Assembly (NCBI GenBank): GCA_016650185.1
Contig: JAENWE010000387.1
Coordinates: forward strand, 1 to 5,154
Direction of reading: 5' to 3'
DNA: 5,154 bases
Origin: Vicinamibacteria bacterium
GTDB lineage: Bacteria > Acidobacteriota > Vicinamibacteria > Fen-336 > JAGNNV01
Shown in pieces: positions 1-5,154 of this stretch. Position 1 is the stretch's first letter. Every line of letters begins with the position of its first letter. The position numbers and the translations under genes were made by a program. Below the pieces are notes generated by a model. It did no database searches, was not told the origin of the DNA, and was given only the letters and a program-made list of their open reading frames with translations.

Positions 1-161
1 ACGGCCATGGCCCGCAGGAGGCGAATCACCAGAAGGCCCGCGTCGCCCAGGTGCTTGTTGGTGAGGCCGAAGAGGATCGCGCCCTCGCCAAAGGCCAGGC
101 CGCAGAAGGTTCCGAGGGCCACGCCGATGAGAACGCGAGCATACAGAGGCAAGCGGGGCAT
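1..161 (-). CDS. Sodium:dicarboxylate (SDF/DAACS family) symporter, N-terminal part, runs off the window
   Basis: The reverse strand encodes 53 complete codons from an ATG at 161-159 and stays open to base 1. It begins MPRLPLYARVLIGVALGT, followed by GLAFGE, then LGDAGLLVIRLLRAMAV at the edge. A short basic start, a first membrane helix with an LxxxVLIGVALG pattern, and an LGDxxLxxIRxL-type stretch leading into a second helix are what I expect at the N-terminus of the DctA/GltP/GltT family. These proteins are inner-membrane carriers that import dicarboxylates, glutamate or aspartate with Na+ or H+. The substrate-binding hairpins lie beyond the window, so the substrate cannot be assigned. The ATG shares one base with the TGA of the upstream gene (TGATG), which suggests translational coupling; only a weak GGA lies about 8 nt upstream. 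Family assignment is by remembered pattern and moderately sure. Confidence 0.72.
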   Translation of the reverse strand, partial: MPRLPLYARVLIGVALGTFCGLAFGEGAILFGLTNKHLGDAGLLVIRLLRAMA

Positions 162-553
162 CAGTGGTTCCGCTTGGCGGCGAGTTCGGCGACGAGTTTC
201 GTCAGCGCGCCAATCTGCATTTGCCGATTCGCACGCTCGCCCGTGCCCACCCAGAGGATGTCGGGTTTTGCCTGGAAGATCGAGATCGTCCCCACCGCGT
301 GGACGGCTTCGTTCTCGAAGACGGGCGCCCAGGTGATGCCGTTGTCCCTGGTCGCCCACACTCCGCCCGTGGCGGTCGCGGCATAGATCTGGATCGGATC
401 CTTCTCCACGACCGCGATGTCGACGGCGCGGCCGCTCATGTTCGCCGGGCCAATGGTCCGAAGCTTCAAGGCCGCGAATTCCGACGGCTGCGCCGACGCC
501 ATCGGAGCCGCGGTAAGGACCAACATCAGGGAGAGGAGATTCAACCGTTTCAT
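161..553 (-). CDS. Secreted VPS10/BNR-repeat (Asp-box) protein, strongly shortened; probable internal-deletion remnant
   Basis: This is a 130-residue ORF. Residues 1-21 form a signal peptide (KR, hydrophobic core, then ASA before QPSE), so export is predicted. Residues 30-111 match the first blade of the large secreted BNR/sortilin-like beta-propeller proteins common in Acidobacteriota: RTIGPANMSGR, DIAVVEKDP, IYAATATGGVWATRDNGITW with an Asp-box-like TRDNGITW at 68-75, then ILWVGTGERANRQ. Such proteins usually run to many hundreds of residues with repeated blades. Here the similarity stops at about residue 111 and is followed by only about 19 residues (MQIGALTKLVAELAAKRNH) that look helical. 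My inference is an in-frame internal deletion that kept the signal peptide, first blade and C-terminal tail, or an assembly collapse. One blade is unlikely to fold into a working propeller. The start is the only ATG ahead of the signal peptide and has no clear Shine-Dalgarno sequence. The stop overlaps the symporter start by one base. Confidence 0.7.
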   Translation of the reverse strand: MKRLNLLSLMLVLTAAPMASAQPSEFAALKLRTIGPANMSGRAVDIAVVEKDPIQIYAATATGGVWATRDNGITWAPVFENEAVHAVGTISIFQAKPDILWVGTGERANRQMQIGALTKLVAELAAKRNH

Positions 554-586
554 GGCCGCAGACTGTACCGCAGGTCCTGAGGGCCC

Positions 587-693
587 CCGTTATTGCGAAG
601 GACCCGTCTTGTTTTCGTGGACTGAAGCAATCTCGCGGCCCCGCCGAGATCGCTTCAGTCCATGGAAGAACTCCGGGTCCTTCGCGATGACGG
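587..693. repeat. Long imperfect palindrome, REP/MITE-like interspersed element
   Basis: The element is symmetric about position 640. Outer arms 587-606 and 674-693 pair at 18 of 20 positions, and both exceptions can be G-U pairs in RNA. Inner arms 619-635 and 645-661 pair at 16 of 17 positions. The intervening 607-618 and 662-673 segments still pair partly, and the loop is about 9 nt (636-644). The arms contain ATTGCGAAGGACCC, GAAGCAATCTCG, CGAGATCGCTTC and TCCTTCGCGATGACGG. From memory, this resembles a widespread class of short palindromic repeats built on CATTGCGAG...GAAGCAATCTC that is scattered between genes in many bacterial genomes. It lies between the RlmN-like gene and the BNR gene. 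As RNA it could fold into a very stable hairpin and attenuate or protect transcripts from either side, but it lacks the T-run of an intrinsic terminator. Confidence 0.75.
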
Positions 694-714
694 TGGTGGG
701 TTTCTCCCCAAAGT

Positions 715-749
715 CACGGACGTAGTCCGTGCCGGGCTCGCAGTGACGG
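715..749. repeat. Small hairpin plus an extra copy of the palindrome's end motif
   Basis: Positions 715-721 (CACGGAC) and 725-731 (GTCCGTG) form a perfect 7-bp stem with a 3-nt loop. Just after it, 737-749 (CTCGCAGTGACGG) matches the right end of the neighbouring palindrome (681-693, TTCGCGATGACGG) at 10 of 13 positions, in the same orientation. This suggests the repeat element is composite or that a second decayed element abuts it, giving an outer boundary near 750. The rest of the 554-826 gap shows no ORF with recognisable similarity. Confidence 0.5.
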
Positions 750-826
750 GAAAGGTCCGAAGTGGGCCATTCTGGCAAGGGCTTCTCTGGCGCCTTGGGA
801 CGGGAGATGGTCCTCGCGACCCGGGA

Positions 827-1900
827 TTAGACCGCGTGGGCTTCCCCGCCTTGAACATGACGCGCCAGCATGCCGCAGGCCGCGTGGATGTCGGGGCCGC
901 CGGAGTAGCGGCGGACGAAGGGAATTCCGTTCGCGGAAAGGGCGTTCAGGAACTGACCCCGCTCTTCATCGCCGGCGCGGACAAAGCGTCCGGTGGGATC
1001 GTTCACATCGATGACCGAAACCCGCACACGTTCACCCTTGAACAGCCGACCCAGTTCGCGGGCTTCGTCCGCCCCGGTGTTGACGCCGGACATGAGAACC
1101 CAGGCGAGATTGATGACGTTGCGCTGCCGTTTCGAGAGACGCTTCATGGAATCAGCCAATGCATCCACCGGCCATTTGCTCGCGACGGGAAGCAGCAACT
1201 CGCGCTTCTCTGGAAATGCTGAGGTGAGCGACAGGATCAGACGATAGGGGCGTCCCTCGTCGACATACCGGTCCATCATGGGGAGCAAGCCGACCGTGGA
1301 GATGGTAATGCGGTCGCTGCCGATGCGTCCTCCGCACGGATGTCGAAGCACATCGGCCGCGGTCATGACGTTCTCGTAGTTCTGGAAGGGTTCGCCCTGG
1401 CCCTGGAACACGACTCCGGTGACCGGGCGTTCGGGCGATTCACTGCGGACACGCAAGACCTGGTCGACGATCTCCCACGGTTCGAGGTTGCGCTCGAAGC
1501 CCATGCGGCCGGTCTCGCAGAACGCGCACCGGAGGGCGCAGCCGGCCTGTGAGGAGACGCAGACCGACCAGCGTGGCTGCTCCAAGGGAATCCGAACCGT
1601 TTCGAACACGCGTCCGTCGCCCGCGCGGAACAGGTACTTCACGAACGGATCGACGGAACTTCGCCTTCGGTCCATGACCTCGAGCTGGTCGAGGCGAGCG
1701 GACGCCATCAGGGCTTCAGCTTTGGTCTTCTTGAGGCCGGGGATGTCGCGCAGATCGTCCCGATAGTGGTGGACCAATCGGGTGATGACCCGACGCGCCT
1801 GCGGCATGGTGAAGCCGATTTCCGGAAAGCGCGCCACCAGGGCCTCGGGAGTGAGGCCTCTGAGGTGGACCGAAGCTCTTGACGCGGCCCGTTCGTTCAC
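827..1900 (-). CDS. Divergent RlmN/Cfr-like class A radical SAM methyltransferase
   Basis: The protein has 357 residues, close to the usual RlmN length. Residues 10-70 match the helical N-terminal RNA-binding domain (LRGLTPEALVARF...ARRVITRLVHHY). The radical SAM core follows, with the 4Fe-4S motif CALRCAFC giving C121, C125 and C128. C114 in SVCVSSQAGC sits seven residues before C121, the same spacing as E. coli C118 to C125, and C342 in IHAACGML corresponds to the methyl-carrying C355. Both mechanistic cysteines are therefore present and methylation of an adenine in RNA (C2 of A2503 in 23S rRNA and a tRNA adenine in RlmN; C8 in Cfr) is plausible. Several signatures are changed: GQGEP (167-171) for the usual GMGEP, SLTS (224-227) for SLHA, INLAWVLMSGVN for the usual FEYVxLxGVND-like stretch, and VSVIDVND for the NLIPxN region. 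It may be a paralogue rather than the housekeeping RlmN. The start is GTG, because the first internal ATG (residue 32) would cut the N-terminal domain; no clear Shine-Dalgarno sequence is seen. Confidence 0.85.
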   Translation of the reverse strand: MNERAASRASVHLRGLTPEALVARFPEIGFTMPQARRVITRLVHHYRDDLRDIPGLKKTKAEALMASARLDQLEVMDRRRSSVDPFVKYLFRAGDGRVFETVRIPLEQPRWSVCVSSQAGCALRCAFCETGRMGFERNLEPWEIVDQVLRVRSESPERPVTGVVFQGQGEPFQNYENVMTAADVLRHPCGGRIGSDRITISTVGLLPMMDRYVDEGRPYRLILSLTSAFPEKRELLLPVASKWPVDALADSMKRLSKRQRNVINLAWVLMSGVNTGADEARELGRLFKGERVRVSVIDVNDPTGRFVRAGDEERGQFLNALSANGIPFVRRYSGGPDIHAACGMLARHVQGGEAHAV

Positions 1901-1912
1901 GGGCGGACGATA

Positions 1913-2281
1913 TCAGCGAGCCCCAGCGCTCACTGCCGAGTCCAGGGAGGGAGGGTTTCCGATCGGCCTTTGGGGGATATCACCGACCGTCGTCCCACCG
2001 GATGGCCACGGAAACGGTACCCGCTCATGCGCCGGCCTCGATGCGGACCGCACGTCTGAGGGGCTACCACCGCCCCTCGTCCCACGGGATCGCGACGGAA
2101 TGAGCTCGCGGTGACGCGCCGAACTCGATGCGGACCGCGCCTTCGAAACGACTAAGAGGTCGGCGGCTCTGACCGCGACGCCGGCCACCAGCAGGATATG
2201 GATGGCGCCCCCGAAAGAGAAGTCGGCGAGGAGGGCAACGGCCCAGACGATAAGCAGCGACATGGCGATGATTTCGAGCAT
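1913..2281 (-). CDS. Small Lmo0937-family-like membrane protein with repeat-encoded C-terminal extension
   Basis: From the ATG at 2281 the ORF has 122 codons. Residues 1-45 (MLEIIAMSLLIVWAVALLAD, then FSFGGAIHILLVAGVAV) follow the pattern of the roughly 50-residue Lmo0937/DUF5670 proteins: a MLxxIAxxLLxLW start, a short polar turn, GGxIHILLV, and a second hydrophobic helix. Two membrane helices are expected; the family's function is not known to me. The remaining 77 or so residues are rich in Arg, Ser, Gly and Pro and are encoded mostly by an 87-bp tandem repeat starting exactly where family similarity ends, so this tail may not be a functional protein part. A start 13 codons upstream (2320) is open in frame, but 2281 fits the family and has GGAAAAG about 7 nt upstream. 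The stop lies 12 nt before the GTG of the RlmN-like gene, so co-transcription is possible. Confidence 0.6.
   Translation of the reverse strand: MLEIIAMSLLIVWAVALLADFSFGGAIHILLVAGVAVRAADLLVVSKARSASSSARHRELIPSRSRGTRGGGSPSDVRSASRPAHERVPFPWPSGGTTVGDIPQRPIGNPPSLDSAVSAGAR
1973..2146. repeat. Two tandem copies of a diverged 87-bp repeat
   Basis: Copy A (about 1973-2059) and copy B (about 2060-2146) align with a constant offset of 87 bp. Exact shared blocks include TCGTCCCAC (1990-1998 and 2077-2085), ACGGAA in the middle, GCGCCG, and CTCGATGCGGACCGC (2037-2051 and 2124-2138). The centre of the unit is more diverged. Because 87 is a multiple of three, all frames stay in phase across both copies, which explains open but low-complexity translations on either strand. 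The right boundary coincides with the end of the conserved part of the Lmo0937-like protein (residue 45). The boundaries are approximate, within several bases. Confidence 0.75.
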
Positions 2282-2410
2282 TGTGGTCTTTTCCGGCGGC
2301 CGGGGGACGGACGTCGCCACCTCTATTCTGCGCCTGTTCGCTTCGACAAGTATGTGCGGTTCCGAACCACGGGGGCATCCGCCGGAGATTTCGGCCCAAA
2401 CAGGCCTGAT

Positions 2411-2439
2411 TTGACGCCGGACGGCGTTTCGGATCTACT
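2411..2439 (+). promoter_or_regulatory. Candidate sigma70-type promoter for the amidohydrolase gene
   Basis: TTGACG at 2411-2416 matches the -35 consensus at 5 of 6 positions. It is followed after exactly 17 nt by TCTACT at 2434-2439, which matches the -10 consensus at 4 of 6. This would give a leader of about 80 nt before the ATG at 2525. The spacer holds a 5-bp inverted repeat, ACGCC-GGAC-GGCGT (2414-2427), overlapping the -35 end, which could be an operator half-site pair. This is pattern matching only, in GC-rich DNA of unknown phylum, so confidence is low. No other gene is seen between 2282 and 2524. Confidence 0.3.
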
Positions 2440-2524
2440 GAGCGAACCTCGGGCGGATTCTCCAAAAAACCCCAAATCCGGCCTCGCGGCCCTTCGCCGA
2501 TCATCCTCGGAGCTTCAAAAAATC

Positions 2525-4132
2525 ATGCGCGGATTCCGCAGCCTCTTGACCCTGAGCCTCGTCGCTCTTCTTCTCCCCATCGCCTCGAATGGTCTCGCCC
2601 AGGAGCGTGGCGACAACCTCAAGCCCGCCCCCAACCGCCGATCGGATGAAGGCAAGGGTCCGTTCAAGACCATGGTCATCCGCGGCGGGATGCTCATCGA
2701 TGGCACCGGTGGTCCGCCCCGCGGCCCCGTCGACATCGTCATCGAAGGCAACCGCATCAAGGCGGTGCGCGGCGCGGGCACGCCCGGCCTGCCCTTAGAG
2801 GCCGACCGCGAGCCGAAAAAGGCCGACTTCGAAGTCGACGCCACCTCCATGTACATCCTGCCTGGCTTCGTGGACGTGCACGTTCACGCCGGCAACAAGC
2901 CCAAGAATGAAGAGGCCGAGTACGCGTACAAGCTGTGGCTCGCCCACGGCGTCACCACGGTGCGCGGCGTGCCCCTCACCGACCAGGCCCTGTCCGTCAA
3001 GGAAAAGGAGCGAAGCGCAAGGAACGAAATCGTGGCCCCGCGCATCTTCAACTATCAGCGCATGGGTCAGGGTTGGGACAAGCCCGCGCCCAACACGCCG
3101 GAAGCGGCTCGCGAGTATGTCCGCTGGGCCGCCGAGAACAGCATCGACGGACTGAAGCTCGGGTCCCACCGGCCCGAGATCATGGCCGCGCTGCTCGATG
3201 AGGCGAAGAAGCTCGGGCTCGGCTCCACCGCCCATCTCGATCAGGGCGGAGTCGCGCAAATGAGCGCGATCAAGGCCGCGCGCCTCGGCCTCGGCACGGT
3301 CACCCACTTCTATGGCCACTTCGAGTCCCTTCTGAAGGACTTCGTGGTTCAGCCCTATCCGGTAGGCCAGAACAGTAGCGACGAATACATGCGCTTCGGC
3401 CAGGTGGCGCGTCTGTGGGACAAGATCCACCCTCCGGGCAGCCCGGAGTGGAAGGCGTATCTCGAAGAGCACCTGAAGCTCGGCACGACCTTCGACCCCA
3501 CCCTCACTATCTACTCGGCCGGACGCGACCTCATGAAATTCCGCTACGCCCCCTGGCACGACAAGTACACCCTGCCCTCGCTGATGGACTTCTACCAGCC
3601 GTCACGGACGAATCACGGCGCCTACTGGTACGACTGGACCACCGAAGACGAAGTGGCGTGGCGCAATTTCTACCAGGTGTGGTTCCGCTTGATGAACGAC
3701 TACAAGAAGATGGGCGGCCGCGTGACCACCGGCTCCGACTCGGGCTTCATCTATCAGACCTACGGTTGGGGTTACGTGAACGAATTGGAGATGCTGCAGG
3801 AGGCGGGCTTCCATCCGCTGGAGGTGATCCAGTCCGCCACCATGAACGGCGCCTTGACCTTGTCGGAGCCCAGGAAGAAGCCGATTGAGTTCGGCGTGAT
3901 CCGAGCGGGGATGCTGGCCGATCTGGTGATCGCTCCGGAGAATCCGCTCCAGAACTTCAAGACCCTTTACGGCAACGGAGCCTTGTACCTTAACGAAAAG
4001 ACGGGCAAGGAGGACTGGAAGGGGGGCGTGAAGTACACGATCAAGGACGGCATCGTCTACGACGCCAAGATGTTGCTGGCCGACGTGGCCGCGATGGTAG
4101 CGAAGCAGAAGAAGGAGCGGGCTCAGAAGTAG
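2525..4132 (+). CDS. Secreted imidazolonepropionase-like amidohydrolase (metal-dependent)
   Basis: The protein has 535 residues. Residues 1-25 form a signal peptide (MRGFRS, leucine-rich core, then SNGLAQ), so it acts in the periplasm or outside. Residues 48-115 form the first half of the small beta domain (VIRGGMLIDGTGG, IVIEGNRIKAV) and lead to the metal motif ILPGFVDVHVHAG with H119 and H121. The TIM barrel follows, with AHGVTTVRGV; DGLKLG, where K211 may be the carbamylated lysine; STAHL with H237; THFYGHF with H261; and TTGSDSG with the catalytic D405. The C-terminal part (EMLQEAGFHPLEVIQSATMN, IRAGMLADLVI) closes the beta domain, and the tail is Lys-rich. This layout is typical of secreted amidohydrolases that hydrolyse cyclic amides or dipeptides; the substrate cannot be read from sequence. 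The frame is open back to 2198, but the signal peptide, the opposing gene and GGAG at 2509-2512 (12 nt before) support 2525 as the start. Confidence 0.9.
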   Translation: MRGFRSLLTLSLVALLLPIASNGLAQERGDNLKPAPNRRSDEGKGPFKTMVIRGGMLIDGTGGPPRGPVDIVIEGNRIKAVRGAGTPGLPLEADREPKKADFEVDATSMYILPGFVDVHVHAGNKPKNEEAEYAYKLWLAHGVTTVRGVPLTDQALSVKEKERSARNEIVAPRIFNYQRMGQGWDKPAPNTPEAAREYVRWAAENSIDGLKLGSHRPEIMAALLDEAKKLGLGSTAHLDQGGVAQMSAIKAARLGLGTVTHFYGHFESLLKDFVVQPYPVGQNSSDEYMRFGQVARLWDKIHPPGSPEWKAYLEEHLKLGTTFDPTLTIYSAGRDLMKFRYAPWHDKYTLPSLMDFYQPSRTNHGAYWYDWTTEDEVAWRNFYQVWFRLMNDYKKMGGRVTTGSDSGFIYQTYGWGYVNELEMLQEAGFHPLEVIQSATMNGALTLSEPRKKPIEFGVIRAGMLADLVIAPENPLQNFKTLYGNGALYLNEKTGKEDWKGGVKYTIKDGIVYDAKMLLADVAAMVAKQKKERAQK

Positions 4133-4225
4133 AGCGCGACCAGACCACGTGGGGGCTTGTGTCCCGGCGCACATTCCCACCCTCGAGGGCCAATCCGCCG
4201 GGTGCTGCTGCTACGTAGCGGCTAC

Positions 4226-5154
4226 ATGACTCGCACTCTTCGGCGGATCGGCCTGCTTCTCGGTCTCGGGGCGACGTCCGCCGCCCTTTCGGCTTCCGCG
4301 GCTCAAGCGACAGACGCCATCAAGTGGCGCGGGTGGACCGACTCCCTCTTCGCCGATGCGAAGCGTGAGAATCGTCTCGTGATTCTGGACCTCGAGGCGG
4401 TCTGGTGTCATTGGTGTCATGTGATGGACGAAACCACTTACGCGGATGCGGAGGTGGCGGCCCTCGTGGCCAAGAGCTATCTCGCGGTGAAGGTGGATCA
4501 GGACAGCCGACCCGATCTCTCCAACCGTTTTGAAGACTACGGCTGGCCCGCCACCATTTTGTTCGACTCCGACGGGCGCGAGCTCGCGAAGCTCTCCGGC
4601 TACATTCCCAAGGAACGGATGCGTATTCTGCTCCAGGCCTTCATCGACGATCCGACGCCCGGGCCCTCGGTCACGAGCGAACGCCGGTCCCCGGTGGTCC
4701 TGGGCGAAAGCGTGTTGTCCGATGCGCGACGAGCTGAGCTCGCGAAGGATCACATCGAGAACTACGACTTCGAACAGGGCAGTTGGGGCACCGTCCACAA
4801 GTTTCTTCAAGGCGATCCGATCGAATGGACCCCGGAACTGGCGCTTGCCGGAGACGCGCAGGCGAAGAAGATGGCGATTCAGACCCTGAACGCTCAACTC
4901 AGCCTGGTCGATCCGGTCTGGGGCGGCGTCTATCAGTATTCGCACGGCGGCGTCTGGGAGAACCCCCATTTCGAGAAGATCATGGTGGTGCAGGCCACGA
5001 ATCTTCGGATCTATGCCATGGCCTTCGCGCAGTTTCAGGATCCGAAGTACCGCGCCGCCGCGGTGTCCGTGCGTCACTACCTGAAGACCTTCCTCGCCTC
5101 ACCGCAGGGCGCCTTCTTCACGAGCCAGGACGCGGATCAGAAGCAGGGCGAGCA
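4226..5154 (+). CDS. Secreted DUF255 / YyaL-SSP411-type thioredoxin-domain protein, 5' part, runs off the window
   Basis: Starting at ATG 4226, 309 codons are visible and the frame is open at 5154. Residues 1-27 look like a signal peptide (MTRTLRR, hydrophobic stretch, then ASAAQA). A thioredoxin fold follows: KWRGWTDSLFADAKRENRLV, then AVWCHWCHVMDE with the CHWC pair C61/C64, AVKVDQDSRPDL, and GWPAT with a cis-Pro-type P108. The region from about 170 matches the start of the (alpha/alpha) barrel of this family: GGVYQYSHGGVWENPHFEK (HFEK at 248-251) and FFTSQDADQKQGE (297-309). Family members are usually about 600-700 residues, so roughly half is missing. Some relatives are linked to thioredoxin-like or sugar-epimerase-like folds, but the reaction is not established to my knowledge. 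The gene lies 93 nt after the amidohydrolase and may share its transcript; the gap contains no clear terminator and the start has no strong Shine-Dalgarno sequence. Confidence 0.85.
   Translation, partial: MTRTLRRIGLLLGLGATSAALSASAAQATDAIKWRGWTDSLFADAKRENRLVILDLEAVWCHWCHVMDETTYADAEVAALVAKSYLAVKVDQDSRPDLSNRFEDYGWPATILFDSDGRELAKLSGYIPKERMRILLQAFIDDPTPGPSVTSERRSPVVLGESVLSDARRAELAKDHIENYDFEQGSWGTVHKFLQGDPIEWTPELALAGDAQAKKMAIQTLNAQLSLVDPVWGGVYQYSHGGVWENPHFEKIMVVQATNLRIYAMAFAQFQDPKYRAAAVSVRHYLKTFLASPQGAFFTSQDADQKQGE

Noticed and set aside
2104..2116. GCTCGCGGTGACG resembling the palindrome end motif at 736-748
   Set aside because: It is a single short GC-rich match within tandem repeat copy B, with no matching opposite arm nearby, so chance is likely.
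2320..2349. Possible minus-strand promoter (TTGTCG, 18 nt, TAGAGG) for the small membrane protein
   Set aside because: The -10 match is poor and the spacing is only approximate; too weak to list as a feature.
2064..2504. 146-codon minus-strand open frame overlapping the small membrane protein in another frame
   Set aside because: It has no hydrophobic or domain pattern; the overlapping frame holds the Lmo0937-like sequence.
2198..2524. In-frame open stretch upstream of the amidohydrolase that could extend it by 109 residues
   Set aside because: It is low-complexity, overlaps the start of the opposite-strand membrane-protein gene, and would bury the clear signal peptide at 2525.
2795..3559. 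254-codon minus-strand open frame inside the amidohydrolase gene
   Set aside because: It mirrors the GC-rich codons of a gene with full active-site motifs and its translation shows no recognisable domain.
4180..4225. Short palindromes CCCTCGAGGG (4180-4189) and CTACGTAG (4211-4218) before the DUF255 gene, considered as a terminator or operator
   Set aside because: They have no loop, no T-run and no repeat partner, so they are compatible with chance in this base composition.
4211..5077. 288-codon minus-strand open frame opposite the DUF255 gene
   Set aside because: The plus strand encodes a clear signal peptide, CHWC, HFEK and SQDAD motifs; the minus translation is a His/Arg/Gly-rich shadow.

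Overview
The window is GC-rich bacterial DNA, densely coding on both strands. It carries several secreted or membrane proteins: an amidohydrolase with a signal peptide, the start of a VPS10/BNR-like protein, a secreted thioredoxin-fold DUF255 protein, and a dicarboxylate-type symporter. This mix is familiar from Acidobacteriota, Gemmatimonadota and related soil or MAG lineages. That placement rests on gene content only; no rRNA or other phylogenetic marker is present.

Layout. Genes left of about 2281 lie on the minus strand and genes right of about 2525 on the plus strand, so 2282-2524 is a divergent promoter region. Minus strand, in transcription order: a small Lmo0937-type membrane protein whose C-terminus runs into an 87-bp tandem repeat (2281-1913); a divergent RlmN/Cfr-like radical SAM methyltransferase starting 12 nt later with GTG (1900-827); a 273-bp gap holding a roughly 107-bp near-perfect palindrome; a short secreted BNR-like protein that looks like the head of a normally much larger protein joined to a short tail (553-161); and, with a one-base TGATG stop/start overlap, the N-terminus of a sodium:dicarboxylate-type symporter that leaves the window at position 1. 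Plus strand: a complete secreted imidazolonepropionase-like amidohydrolase (2525-4132), then, after 93 nt, the 5' part of a secreted YyaL/SSP411-type (DUF255) protein that leaves the window at 5154.

Functional coherence is limited. The BNR fragment and the symporter look translationally coupled, and the small membrane protein and the RlmN-like enzyme are close enough to be co-transcribed, but no single pathway ties the window together. No CRISPR array, defence system, transposase or RNA gene was recognised. The points worth a second look are the palindromic element, the tandem repeat that seems to have overrun the end of the small membrane-protein gene, the collapsed BNR gene, and the altered motifs in the RlmN-like enzyme.
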